A stretch of DNA of 64,000 nucleotides from Ichthyophis bannanicus (Eukaryota; Chordata; Amphibia; Gymnophiona; Ichthyophiidae). Numbering within the stretch: the first letter of the stretch is position 1; each line of letters opens with the position of its first letter. Shown piece after piece: positions 51,894 to 62,667 of the stretch. Under the pieces are notes generated by a model. It was not told where the DNA came from. It made no database searches and saw only the letters and a program-made list of their open reading frames with translations. Location of the stretch: contig JAWIIG010000025.1 in assembly GCA_033557465.1 (NCBI GenBank), positions 9,602,501 to 9,666,500 of the forward strand, read 5' to 3'. A program made the position numbers and the translations under genes.

Positions 51894-54505
51894 GGAACAC
51901 AAAGGAGCAAGATACGAAGATGTGGATGTTGGTAGAGCCTTTAATGGTGATGGTCAGAGACCCCGACGCGTTTCGGCGTGGGACGCCTTCTTCAGGGGGT
52001 ACAAAGCTTAAAAACAGGGGAATAGCACATAATATTAAATTAAAAATATAAATAATTAGTGAAATGAATAATACAACAAACAATACATGGAAAACATAAA
52101 CAATTAGATTAATACCATATATACATTAAAAAATAATAAGTAAATCATTGCAATTGCCAAAGTGATTACCCTTATAACTGTGTAAACTGATATAGAGCAG
52201 TGTACATTAACTATGAGTCTTTTTAAAATAGTTATGGGGATCACACAAATATACAATAAAAACTCTCTAAAAGATTACTAGGGAGACGCAGGACATGAGG
52301 ATTGAAACCAAAGGGTCAGGCAGACCAATAGATAATAATTGGTGTATGTAATAGACATGTGTTGAAAATGAAAATGAACAATAATAATAATAATAATAAA
52401 TGCATAAAAGGGATGATACTGTGTTAAAAAATACAAAATGATGATAAACCAACTGAACATGTAAAAGTGTAAAAATTGGTAAAATGGTAAAATACAAATA
52501 TTAAATTGAGTCTATAGCAAATAGATATTAAACTACAAATTACTGCTGTTAGAACATAATAGTACTTGCAAAGAAAAGGGGGGATGAGGAAAATATAATA
52601 ATGATAATATAAAAAATAAAAAAATAAAAATATATAGACGGACGAAAAGTGATGATAATAATAATGGTAATAGTACATAGATAAAAAACTATCCCATTGA
52701 GCATTCAAAGGATATTATTGATCCTTATAATGTAATTAGGATGTTAGAATACTCAATAGGACCACTAACCTGAGTCGATTTATTAATTTGTTTGCATCAT
52801 GTTCAAGAATTGTTCAATGAACTGTTGATTGAAATATGAACCATTGGCAAAAACAACAAAACCAAGAAACAAACGGGAAAAAAGAGATTAGACTAATTAG
52901 GCTATGAAAAATATTCATGTGTATGTCATGTAAATCTATGTAAAATTGTGTTCATGGAAAAATGATGTATATTAAATACATAATTATCATGAGGTAGTAT
53001 GAAAAAACAATTGAGGTTGATCTATTCTTGTGATGCTCCTGACTGTTGCGATGCCCTTTACTTAAAATTGATGGTACTAAGGGACAGTGTAAACGAAAAT
53101 GGTAGGAACTGAAAATTATCTGTTGGACCTTTAGTTAATTCATCTTTATCTAGATGTCTGATATATTGCTATGGAAAAATGCAGTGGAAGTTACTGTGCC
53201 TTACATAACGTTGTAAGGAGGACCAGTTGGATAAATAGCCAAGAAATTCCCTTATCTAATAGGACCGTCACCTTATTGAACAGTAAAACCATACTGGACA
53301 ATCAACTTGAAGCGATGACTATTTAAAACAGCATATAAATATGTAAAATTGAATCGATGATGGTGTTAATATATGCACCACTTGTATTAATCTTCCTATA
53401 GTGCTTGTAAACATGGAATGTAGAAGGTAATCATAATGTTTAAAATCAATTAACTACTCATAAAAAACCGGAGACTTGTGGGGAGGAATGGCACATGATG
53501 ACTAGTATTAGCGATTAGCAATACTTATTTTGAGTCTACACCGGCAGGACGCCGTAGCGATAGATGTTAAAAACAGTACTTTATGACGTGATAAACCTGA
53601 ACTTATTGTAAACCGTTTAAAAGGATCATGGTGCTGTGGAGTTATAATACATAAAAATTATGTTATATGATTGTAAATGAATGAAATACATGTAAACTGA
53701 CCCAGACTCAAAAGGTGCGTTGATCGTGTCGTCCTAATGTAGGGCAAGAGGAGCCGCTATTCTAATCGTAGAGGAGGAAAACAGATTGTGTTATATTTAA
53801 AATAAACTGTTTATGAGACTGAAACTACACTTAATAAAGGCGGGAAATTACCCGACTGTACTAGTTAAAAAATGAGAATATTAATGACTTGAAAACATTT
53901 ATTGTGAAAAAGTAAAAAAGGTAAAACCGGCAGTACTCATTAAGACTACAGGAGTCCTGTGTGATCACTATGTAAGAATAACACCGCTGTACTAAGCTTA
54001 AAAACAAAGGCACGATCCAAAACTGACGATAATATAAAACATCCGCCGATGATATTGTACCATAAGGTTGTAAACAGAAGCCAGACAACATACCTGAAAA
54101 GCTGAATTTCCTGCCGCCAGCAGTAGAGGAGAACTTTGAAGAGCGCTTGTGAGAAGCCAGATTTTAAAACGTCAAATTCCCGCCAAAATGGGAGAGGTTA
54201 CTAAGTGGGGAGGAGCTTATTTGACAGGACTCGTCAACCGAAATTCAAAGTTCCATATGAAGTTCTGTGTTTTAAGATTAACTACCATGCCAGAAAATAT
54301 CATAAAAACGATGCTGATGCAAGATATTGTTCATGCTTGCCAACCAATTTATATGATAAGCTTCCTTGGTGAACACTGCTATATTTGTAAACAGTGATAT
54401 TTAAGATGTGGTGAATAATGTCCGAATAGTGAATAAAGCTATCAAAAATATGAGTGGCTTGCTGATAAGCATAAATATGGTCACTGGATAGATAAATTGA
54501 AGTAT
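51894..54505 (-). other. PLE 3' non-coding region (main copy)
   Basis: AT-rich 2.6-kb stretch downstream of the PLE stop codon with an (AAT)n microsatellite at 52380-52400 and no supported ORF. It ends with the hammerhead-like motif and about 65 bp of terminal sequence. The inverted copy is 58060-60702. Confidence 0.85.
51960..52000 (-). ncRNA. Hammerhead-ribozyme-like motif, copy 1
   Basis: On the minus strand: stem I ACCCC paired with GGGGT, core CTGAAGA, stem II GGCGT-CCC-ACGCC, then GAAA, a minimal stem III in ACGCGT, and the GTC cleavage triplet. Hammerheads with very short stem III are reported for Penelope-like elements. One extra A sits between the CTGANGA core and stem II. Same motif at 60554-60594. 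Confidence 0.65.
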
Positions 54506-55207
54506 CTATAAAAACACAGAGAGGTCTACCTCTTGATTAAGTCCGTTAGGTTCCAGACTGTTAAACTCATAAATGAACCTTTGTTCAAGTTTTAAAAGGG
54601 CCTTGTTGATGTCTCCACCTCTCCAATGTAGTGTAACTTTTTTCAGGACCAAGAACTTTAAATCGCTAATTTTGTGACCTGTTGTGACCCAGTGTGTTAC
54701 CAGAGGTTTATCTGCAATTTTTCTTGAAATACTGCTCCTATGCTCAATAATGCGCGTGCGCACTTCTCTCGTAGTCTTACCGATATATACCAAATTACAG
54801 GGACATAACACCAGATATATAACATTGGACGTTTTACAATTTGTGTAGTTGTGTAAATATACTTTATGTAATGTTGTGGGATGAATAAAGCTGTTTTTGA
54901 CTGTAATGGTGTGAAGGCAAACTGAACAGTTTCCGCAACTGAAGTGACCTTTAATCTTAGGTGGAGGGTTGCACCTTGTGAGAGCTGACGTGACTAATAA
55001 ATTGGAAAGATTGGGATTCCTTTTATACGCTATCATTAATCGTTTAGTAGAAAATTGTGGTAAAGAGGTGAGTAAATGCCATTCTTCTCTTAGAATATTG
55101 ATGATTGGTTTAGAAAGTTGAGTATATGTAAGAGCACAAACAATCTTGTCTGCTTTTTTTTTTGTCGATCTTTCTTTTGCAATAGAGTGGAGCGTTCTGT
55201 CATGCAT
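54506..55207 (-). CDS. PLE C-terminal region: RT thumb and GIY-YIG endonuclease
   Basis: An open frame of 233 codons ending at a natural stop. It contains the thumb end (FSTKRLMIAYKRNPNLSNLLV), a Cys cluster CGNCSVC followed by FIHPTTLHKVYLHNYTNC, and the endonuclease: VIYLVLCPCNLVYIGKTTREVRTRIIEHRS (GIY-equivalent IYL, YIG, catalytic-type Arg, EH), then PLVTHWVTTGH and LLKLEQRFIYEFNSLEPNGLNQE. In EN+ Penelope-like elements this domain nicks the target. It is in a different frame from the upstream RT because of an oligo-A run near 55155, so it could not be made as part of the polyprotein in this copy. Confidence 0.9.
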   Translation of the reverse strand: MHDRTLHSIAKERSTKKKADKIVCALTYTQLSKPIINILREEWHLLTSLPQFSTKRLMIAYKRNPNLSNLLVTSALTRCNPPPKIKGHFSCGNCSVCLHTITVKNSFIHPTTLHKVYLHNYTNCKTSNVIYLVLCPCNLVYIGKTTREVRTRIIEHRSSISRKIADKPLVTHWVTTGHKISDLKFLVLKKVTLHWRGGDINKALLKLEQRFIYEFNSLEPNGLNQEVDLSVFL

Positions 55208-56868
55208 GCTCTAACATATGCTTTTTTGATACATTTAGAAGAATAGCCTCTATCTTTAAATCTATTATGCATCCTGACTGCTTGTTGTTCGAAATCTGCA
55301 TCTGATGTGCATAGTCTTTTGATCCGAAGGAATTGGCTGATTGGTAGATTGTGTTTAAGTGAGGGGTTATGGTAACTATCAAATTTCAATAAAGTGTTAC
55401 GGTCCGTTGGTTTTTGGAAAAGATCTGTAGAAAATCCATTAGTATCTTTTTTAATCATGATGTCTAAATATGAGATTTTATCTGCACTGAAATGCCCCTC
55501 AAACTGTAAGTTAGGGTCCAAATTATTTAACCATGCGAAAAAATGTTGTAATAGTTGTTCTGTGCCTTCCCAGATGATGAGGATGTCATCAATGTACCGC
55601 TTCCATAGTTTGATATTAGATTGATATGGATGTCGTGTCATGAATTGTTTCTCAAATTGAGCAACGTACAAGTTGGCAACGTCTGGTGCCATGGATGACC
55701 CCATGGCAACTCCTTTTATCTGTTTATAATAAATACCCCTAAAATTGAAATAATTCTCAGTCATAGCCAATGTGGCTAATTGTGTGAGAAAAAGGTTGGG
55801 ATACGGATGGGTTTAGGCCTTAAAAGGAGAGTGTCAGTTAACACTTCTAAAGCTGCTTGTTGTGGTATATTCGTATATAACGAATTAATGTCTAATGTGA
55901 CCAGCAGAAGATCATTGTTATATCCTTCAAAATCTTGCAAGATATTGATGATATGTGTGGAGTCGTGTACGTATGACGGAATAATTGGAACGAAAGGTCT
56001 TAATAATACGTCTAAAAACTTGGAAAGAGGTTCAAGCAGAGAACCTATGGCGGACACTATTGGTCGTCCTGGCGGATTAACGAGTGTTTATGAATTTTTG
56101 GTACCATATATATTGTTGGTATGACCGGATGAGAAACTTTAAGGAAATTGATCTCATGAGTAGTGAGATAACCAGCTTCTTTGCCAATATAGAGTAAGGT
56201 GTCAATTTTCTGCTGTATGACTGATGTTGGATCATCAAAGATTTTCTCATAGAATGCTGTATTGTTTAATTGGCGCATTGTTTCTTTAATATAGTTGTCT
56301 CTATCTTGAACAACTATTGCTCCGCCTTTGTCGGCCGGTTTATAATAATATTATTATTGGACTGTAGGTTTTTCAAGGCCATTTTATGTGGACCTGTCAA
56401 GTTATAGTAATTATGAGTGCGTTTCTGTTGATATAATTTAGCTACCTTAGACATGACTATATGTTCATATGCAGTGATTATGGCATTGTTATTGGGAGGG
56501 ACCCATGTGGACGGGTTTTTGACTATTGATGGGTCAGCCACGTCATGTTTGGACCCTCTAAAGAAATCTGTTATTCTAATCTTTCTAAAAAATTTGTATA
56601 ACTCTACACATGTAGTGAACTTGTCATGCTGCTTAGTGGGAACATAGGACAATCCTTTCTCTAATACTTGTATTTCATTGTCCGTAAGTTGATAACTAGA
56701 TAGATTGACGACATTACTCACAGGTCCCAATCCAGCTGTCTCTTGGCTGCAAGTTCCCGTGAATGGCCTTTCTCTGGGGCCATTCCATGTGTCAATGGAG
56801 GTTCTCTGGGTCTGGCCTGCCAATTGTTTGGTGACCTGTGAAATGTGTCTCTTCCACCTCCTTTCCAA
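55090..56868 (-). pseudogene. PLE reverse transcriptase (at least three frameshifts)
   Basis: Followed on the minus strand: VVNLSSYQLTDNEIQVLEKGLSYVPT (about 56640-56720, the conserved N-terminal PLE motif); frame break near 56340 at an oligo-T run before KPADKGGAIVVQD; MRQLNNTAFYEKI and PTIYMVPKIHK (56057-56278); break near 56085; RPIVSAIGSLLEPLSKFLD, PSYVHDSTHII, LLVTLDINSLYTNIP (55776-56057); break near 55790; then GVAMGSSMAPDVANLYVAQFE and catalytic RYIDDILII (about 55585-55610). PLE RTs are related to telomerase. All core motifs are readable, so decay is recent, but no functional protein can be made. Confidence 0.9.
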
Positions 56869-57707
56869 AGGGTCTCCTTGTGAAAATCCTTCTTAGGACT
56901 GCGTGGTTGCCTAGAGGGATGTGAAGGAACTGACGAAAATAAGGACTCAGAGGGGTCTAACCGATCGTTTGTGTGATGGCGTGACCTTTTGTGTAATCTT
57001 GCTTCTTCCTGTAGTGGAGATGGAGATCTAGATTGGGGTCTGTTATACTTTTTCTGATGGTAACTATTTTTAGAATGTGGTCTAGGGGACCTAAACGGTC
57101 TTTTATTGGAAAAGCTTCTGTGTCTATCTTTTTGTTCTGTTTTGTTGTATGTCCAATAGTAGACCATATTTAGTTTGTAATCTTCTTCATCCCTTTTATA
57201 CTTTTTGATTTTTTTATTCTTGGTTGCCTGTTTAAACTCCAAACTATTTTTATCAAAATCTTTTCTTTCTTTATCATAATGCTTATCTTGTTTTTTCAGT
57301 TGTTCTATTTTGGAGTCTATTTTGGGTTTAAGGGCCTCAGTCCTGCGTCTGGAGGTATTAATCAACAAGATCATAAGATCTAATGAGCATTTATTGAGTA
57401 TTTTTACCCAATCTGTCATAAAGCTACTGTCATCCCTGAACATGCCAGGGGCTTTCTGGATCCTCAATCCCCTTGGGATGATCTTTTTTCGACAGTACTC
57501 AAGAAGGGAGGCCGCGTGAAGGTCCTCCCTAATGTATTTTTTCATCATCCAGATGAGTTCTCTCCATTCTTCATCTATGTCCGGTGAAGATTCTTCTTGT
57601 GTGAAGAATGGATCCTCAGGTAGCATAGATTTCAAATCATCTTCTTTGTAGCTGAGGATCTCTTTCCAAGGAGAGAACATGGCTCCTGGGAACCAGGAAA
57701 AACACAA
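56718..57707 (-). CDS. PLE ORF1-like N-terminal protein
   Basis: A 329-codon frame upstream of and overlapping the RT region, beginning inside the terminal repeat. Residues about 1-130 are mixed and acidic at first (MLPEDPFFTQEESSPDIDEEWRELIWMMKKYI). About 130-185 is a charged Lys/Glu-rich probable coiled coil. About 200-300 is basic and Ser/Arg/Pro/His-rich (PFRSPRPHSKNSYHQKK, PQSRSPSPLQ), suggesting RNA binding. I recognise no named domain. The C-terminus overlaps the RT frame by about 150 bp. Confidence 0.65.
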   Translation of the reverse strand: MCFSWFPGAMFSPWKEILSYKEDDLKSMLPEDPFFTQEESSPDIDEEWRELIWMMKKYIREDLHAASLLEYCRKKIIPRGLRIQKAPGMFRDDSSFMTDWVKILNKCSLDLMILLINTSRRRTEALKPKIDSKIEQLKKQDKHYDKERKDFDKNSLEFKQATKNKKIKKYKRDEEDYKLNMVYYWTYNKTEQKDRHRSFSNKRPFRSPRPHSKNSYHQKKYNRPQSRSPSPLQEEARLHKRSRHHTNDRLDPSESLFSSVPSHPSRQPRSPKKDFHKETLWKGGGRDTFHRSPNNWQARPREPPLTHGMAPEKGHSRELAAKRQLDWDL

Positions 57708-57840
57708 GAAGGAGCAGAGTGTCTTGCGCTACCAGCTAGGAAACACAAAGGAGCAAGATACGAAGATGTGGATGTTGGTAGAGCCTTTAATGGTGATGGT
57801 CAGAGACCCCGACGCGTTTCGGCGTGGGACGCCTTCTTCA
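57696..57840 (-). repeat. PLE terminal repeat (pLTR-like), 5' copy
   Basis: 145 bp, from TGAAGAAGGCGTCCCACG at the 57840 end to TTGTGTTTTTCC at 57696 on the minus strand, identical in order to the element 3' end at 60560-60704. It begins inside the hammerhead-like core, directly at the inversion junction. Confidence 0.85.
57806..57840 (-). ncRNA. Hammerhead-ribozyme-like motif, truncated copy 2
   Basis: Has TGAAGA, stem II, GAAA and CGCGTCGGGGT, but stem I's 5' strand and the first core C are missing because the inversion junction falls at 57840/57841. It should not fold as a complete ribozyme. Confidence 0.6.
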
Positions 57841-60702
57841 AGAAAAATTGCAGATAAACCTCTGGTAACACACTGGGTCACAACAGGTCACAAAATTAGC
57901 GATTTAAAGTTCTTGGTCCTGAAAAAAGTTACACTACATTGGAGAGGTGGAGACATCAACAAGGCCCTTTTAAAACTTGAACAAAGGTTCATTTATGAGT
58001 TTAACAGTCTGGAACCTAACGGACTTAATCAAGAGGTAGACCTCTCTGTGTTTTTATAGATACTTCAATTTATCTATCCAGTGACCATATTTATGCTTAT
58101 CAGCAAGCCACTCATATTTTTGATAGCTTTATTCACTATTCGGACATTATTCACCACATCTTAAATATCACTGTTTACAAATATAGCAGTGTTCACCAAG
58201 GAAGCTTATCATATAAATTGGTTGGCAAGCATGAACAATATCTTGCATCAGCATCGTTTTTATGATATTTTCTGGCATGGTAGTTAATCTTAAAACACAG
58301 AACTTCATATGGAACTTTGAATTTCGGTTGACGAGTCCTGTCAAATAAGCTCCTCCCCACTTAGTAACCTCTCCCATTTTGGCGGGAATTTGACGTTTTA
58401 AAATCTGGCTTCTCACAAGCGCTCTTCAAAGTTCTCCTCTACTGCTGGCGGCAGGAAATTCAGCTTTTCAGGTATGTTGTCTGGCTTCTGTTTACAACCT
58501 TATGGTACAATATCATCGGCGGATGTTTTATATTATCGTCAGTTTTGGATCGTGCCTTTGTTTTTAAGCTTAGTACAGCGGTGTTATTCTTACATAGTGA
58601 TCACACAGGACTCCTGTAGTCTTAATGAGTACTGCCGGTTTTACCTTTTTTACTTTTTCACAATAAATGTTTTCAAGTCATTAATATTCTCATTTTTTAA
58701 CTAGTACAGTCGGGTAATTTCCCGCCTTTATTAAGTGTAGTTTCAGTCTCATAAACAGTTTATTTTAAATATAACACAATCTGTTTTCTCCTCTACGATT
58801 AGAATAGCGGCTCCTCTTGCCCTACATTAGGACGACACGATCAACGCACCTTTTGAGTCTGGGTCAGTTTACATGTATTTCATTCATTTACAATCATATA
58901 ACATAATTTTTATGTATTATAACTCCACAGCACCATGATCCTTTTAAACGGTTTACAATAAGTTCAGGTTTATCACGTCATAAAGTACTGTTTTTAACAT
59001 CTATCGCTACGGCGTCCTGCCGGTGTAGACTCAAAATAAGTATTGCTAATCGCTAATACTAGTCATCATGTGCCATTCCTCCCCACAAGTCTCCGGTTTT
59101 TTATGAGTAGTTAATTGATTTTAAACATTATGATTACCTTCTACATTCCATGTTTACAAGCACTATAGGAAGATTAATACAAGTGGTGCATATATTAACA
59201 CCATCATCGATTCAATTTTACATATTTATATGCTGTTTTAAATAGTCATCGCTTCAAGTTGATTGTCCAGTATGGTTTTACTGTTCAATAAGGTGACGGT
59301 CCTATTAGATAAGGGAATTTCTTGGCTATTTATCCAACTGGTCCTCCTTACAACGTTATGTAAGGCACAGTAACTTCCACTGCATTTTTCCATAGCAATA
59401 TATCAGACATCTAGATAAAGATGAATTAACTAAAGGTCCAACAGATAATTTTCAGTTCCTACCATTTTCGTTTACACTGTCCCTTAGTACCATCAATTTT
59501 AAGTAAAGGGCATCGCAACAGTCAGGAGCATCACAAGAATAGATCAACCTCAATTGTTTTTTCATACTACCTCATGATAATTATGTATTTAATATACATC
59601 ATATGTTTCCATGAACACAATTTTACATAGATTTACATGACATACACATGAATATTTTTCATAGCCTAATTAGTCTAATCTCTTTTTTCCCGTTTGTTTC
59701 TTGGTTTTGTTGTTTTTGCCAATGGTTCATATTTCAATCAACAGTTCATTGAACAATTCTTGAACATGATGCAAACAAATTAATAAATCGACTCAGGTTA
59801 GTGGTCCTATTGAGTATTCTAACATCCTAATTACATTATAAGGATCAATAATATCCTTTGAATGCTCAATGGGATAGTTTTTATCTATGTACTATTACCA
59901 TTATTATTATCATCACTTTTCGTCCGTCTATATATTTTTATTTTTTTATTTTTTATATTATCATTATTATATTTTCCTCATCCCCCCTTTTCTTTGCAAG
60001 TACTATTATGCCCTAACAGCAGTAATTTGTAGTTTAATATCTATGTCTATAGACTCAATTTAATATTGTATTTTACCATTTCACCAATTTTTACATGTTC
60101 AGTTGGTTTATTATCATTTTGACTTTTTAATACAGCATCATCCCTTTTATGCATTTATTATTATTATTATTATTGTTCATTTTCATTTTCAACACATGTC
60201 TATTACATACACCAATTATTATCTATTGGTCTGCCTGACCCTTTGGTTTCAATCCTCATGTCCTGCGTCTCCCTAGTAATCTTTTAGAGAGTTTTTATTG
60301 TATATTTGTGTGATCCCCATAACTATTTTAAAAAGACTCATAGTTAATGTACACTGCTCTATATCAGTTTACACAGTTATAAGGGTAATCACTTTGGCAA
60401 TTGCAATGATTTACTTATTATTTTTTAATGTATATATGGTATTAATCTAATTGTTTATGTTTTCCATGTATTGTTTGTTGTATTATTCATTTCACTAATT
60501 ATTTATATTTTTAATTTAATATTATGTGCTATTCCCCTGTTTTTAAGCTTTGTACCCCCTGAAGAAGGCGTCCCACGCCGAAACGCGTCGGGGTCTCTGA
60601 CCATCACCATTAAAGGCTCTACCAACATCCACATCTTCGTATCTTGCTCCTTTGTGTTTCCTAGCTGGTAGCGCAAGACACTCTGCTCCTTCTTGTGTTT
60701 TT
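57841..60702 (+). mobile_element. Inverted 5'-truncated PLE copy
   Basis: Near-identical reverse complement of 51894-54726. It starts at RKIADKPLVTHWVTTGHK within the endonuclease and includes the natural stop near 58059 and the whole 3' region. At the 3' tip it carries about 42 bp (about 60660-60700, CTAGCTGGTAGCGCAAGACA...) missing from the main copy's 3' tip. TTCA is shared at the junction. Confidence 0.92.
60554..60594 (+). ncRNA. Hammerhead-ribozyme-like motif, copy 3
   Basis: Same as copy 1, on the plus strand: ACCCC stem I at 60554-60558, CTGAAGA core at 60559-60565, extra A at 60566, stem II 60567-60579, GAAA 60580-60583, GTC at 60587-60589, and GGGGT closing stem I at 60590-60594. 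Confidence 0.65.
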
Positions 60703-60718
60703 CCGGGTCTACTTGTAC

Positions 60719-61341
60719 TCCAGGACTAAGTGTATTTTGCGCTGTATAGAGTCTAGATTCTAGAATTACTCCAGCTGTGGAATTTTTCTTATATTGGTTC
60801 CTTTTTCAACATATAGGTCAAATTGCCATGTGCAGAGTGCTCATTGTGGGCTGAATGAGTATGATTGGCTATAGTTTTAGTGTATAGCGTGTGTATGCTT
60901 GAAGGGTGATATGTGTGGGATAAGATAAGCGAGGGTTCAAAGAGGCATGTGGTCAGAGAGATACATTTTGTTCCTTTGTCGCTAGGCAACTGGTTATAGT
61001 TTTCTTAGCAGATGGTGGGGATATAAGAAATATAATTTAGTTAGAATTTTTAAGAGGCTTGTATTATATAGAATGGTCCTCCTGATATGCCTTTGGTATT
61101 GAGCTCTCTGGGACCCTTATTTGGTGCTCTTCATATTGTTGTCTGTTCTAGTTTCAGCTGTGTGTGTTGAATGACGATGCTTCATACTCAGAATAGGGGT
61201 ATTGTATCAATGACCTGTTGTCAGCCATTCCCACTGGGTGTTTTATGAAAAGATGCTCTATATATCAAATCGTTGATGCCTATGATTTTTGAGATGGGCC
61301 TGATCTACAGCTAAATTTTGCAATTTTTTTTCAGTGAATGT
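60719..61341 (+). mobile_element. L1-clade LINE, segment between PLE and RTE-2
   Basis: Continues the host L1 from 51877 after the PLE. Mostly an inter-ORF or decayed region; the start of the endonuclease is readable at its end (VNVKGLN near 61335-61353), which resumes after RTE-2. Confidence 0.6.
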
Positions 61342-61353
61342 AAAGGGCCTCAA

Positions 61354-62655
61354 CTGACTGTGGAAATTATCGCACAATCGCTCTGATCCCACATGCCAGC
61401 AAGATTCTACTGAAGATTATTCAAAAGAGACTACAGCCATACCTAGAACAAGAACTACCTGAAGTGCAAGCAGGGTTCAGGAAAGGGCGAGGAACGAGAG
61501 ACATCATTGCGGATGTGAGATGGATCCTTGAAAAGACTAAAGAATACCAAAAGGATATCTATTTGTGCTTTATCGACTATAGCAAGGCTTTTGACTGTGT
61601 AAACCATGAGAAACTCTGGGCCACATTAAGAAGCATGGGTATACCAGAACACCTGATCGTTCTCTTGCGTAATCTGTACATTGATCAAGAAGCAACAGTT
61701 CGAACGGAACAAGGAGAAACAGAATGGTTTAAAATAAGCAAAGGTGTAAGACAAGGCTGCATACTTTCGCCCTACCTGTTTAATTTATATGCAGAACAAA
61801 TCATCAGAGAAGCAGGACTGTATGAAGACAACAGAGGTGTGAAGATTGGTGGAAGACTCATCAACAACCTTCGCTATGCTGATGATACCACATTACTGGC
61901 TGAAAGCGAAGATGATCTGAAACATTTGCTTCTCACAATCAAAGAACATAGTCTCAAAATGGGCCTGCACCTTAATGTAAAGAAGACAAAGATCATGACA
62001 ACTGGCATAATCAACAGGTTCATCGTTGAAGGAGAAGAAATTGAAATCGTGAACAACTTTAACCTACTTGGATCAACTATCAATAAAGAAGCAACAAGCA
62101 GTCAAGAAATCAGACGACGCATTGCTCTTGGCAGAATGGCTATGAAAGACCTAGATAAGATTCTCAAGAGCAGAGATGTCTCTCTCCATACAAAGATTCG
62201 ACTTGTTCAAGCCATGGTATTTTCAATAACATCATATGGATGTGAAAGCTGGACAGTGAAAAAGACAGACAGGAAGAAAATTGATGCCTTTGAATTATGG
62301 TGCTGGCGGCGAATACTGTGTATACCATGGACTGCCCGAAGAACAAACCAGTCGGTACTAGAGAAGATCAAACCTAAGCTTTCTTTAGAAGCTCAGATGA
62401 CAAGACTTCGACTTTCATACTTCGGACACATCATGCGAAGAGAGAGATCATTAGAGAAAGACATCATGCTTGGCAAGATAGAAGGTCAACGCAAAAGAGG
62501 AAGGCCAGCAATGAGATGGATCGCTACAATAACAGCAGCTACGGGTACCAGTCTGTCGTCAATGAGCCGCCTGACTGAAGATCGAACACAATTTAGGATA
62601 GCTATCCAGAGGGTCGCCATGAGTCGACTCCGACTCGACGGCACTTAACAACAAC
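61354..62655 (+). mobile_element. RTE-clade LINE, 5'-truncated (RTE-2)
   Basis: Flanked by a perfect 12-bp target duplication AAAGGGCCTCAA (61342-61353 and 62656-62667). It contains one open RT C-terminal frame of 394 codons (61464-62648): QAGFRKGRGTRDIIADVRWI, CFIDYSKAFDCVNHEKLW, KGVRQGCILSPYLFNLYAEQI, NNLRYADDTTLLAES (catalytic ADD intact), FNLLGSTINKEATSSQEI, YGCESWTVKKTDRKKIDAFELWCWRRIL, YFGHIMRRERSLEKDIMLGKIEGQRKRGRP, SRLRLDGT. The tail is CTTAACAACAACA, typical of RTE. Target-primed reverse transcription is the expected mechanism. The intact frame and duplication suggest a young copy. Confidence 0.93.
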
Positions 62656-62667
62656 AAAGGGCCTCAA

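Larger units (their letters stand above)
51894..60702 (-). mobile_element. Penelope-like element composite (main copy plus inverted partial copy)
   Basis: A 16-bp direct repeat CCGGGTCTACTTGTAC (51878-51893 and 60703-60718) brackets the whole 8.8-kb structure. The main copy runs on the minus strand from 57840 to 51894: terminal-repeat (pLTR-like) copy 57696-57840, ORF1-like region, RT, GIY-YIG endonuclease, and a 2.6-kb AT-rich 3' region. Joined to its 5' end is an inverted, 5'-truncated copy (57841-60702, plus strand) of the GIY-YIG end and 3' region. Penelope elements are known to carry such a partly inverted copy. Arms 51894-54726 and 57841-60702 are near-identical, implying recent insertion into the L1. 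Confidence 0.93.

Noticed and set aside
52278..52708. Hydrophobic Tyr/Ile-rich ORFs in the PLE 3' region as membrane proteins
   Set aside because: They are translations of AT-rich microsatellite-like DNA and are not supported by any motif.
57679..58059. 126-codon ORF spanning the PLE inversion junction, a possible fusion protein
   Set aside because: It simply joins antisense terminal-repeat sequence to the endonuclease C-terminus of the inverted copy; half of it has no protein character.
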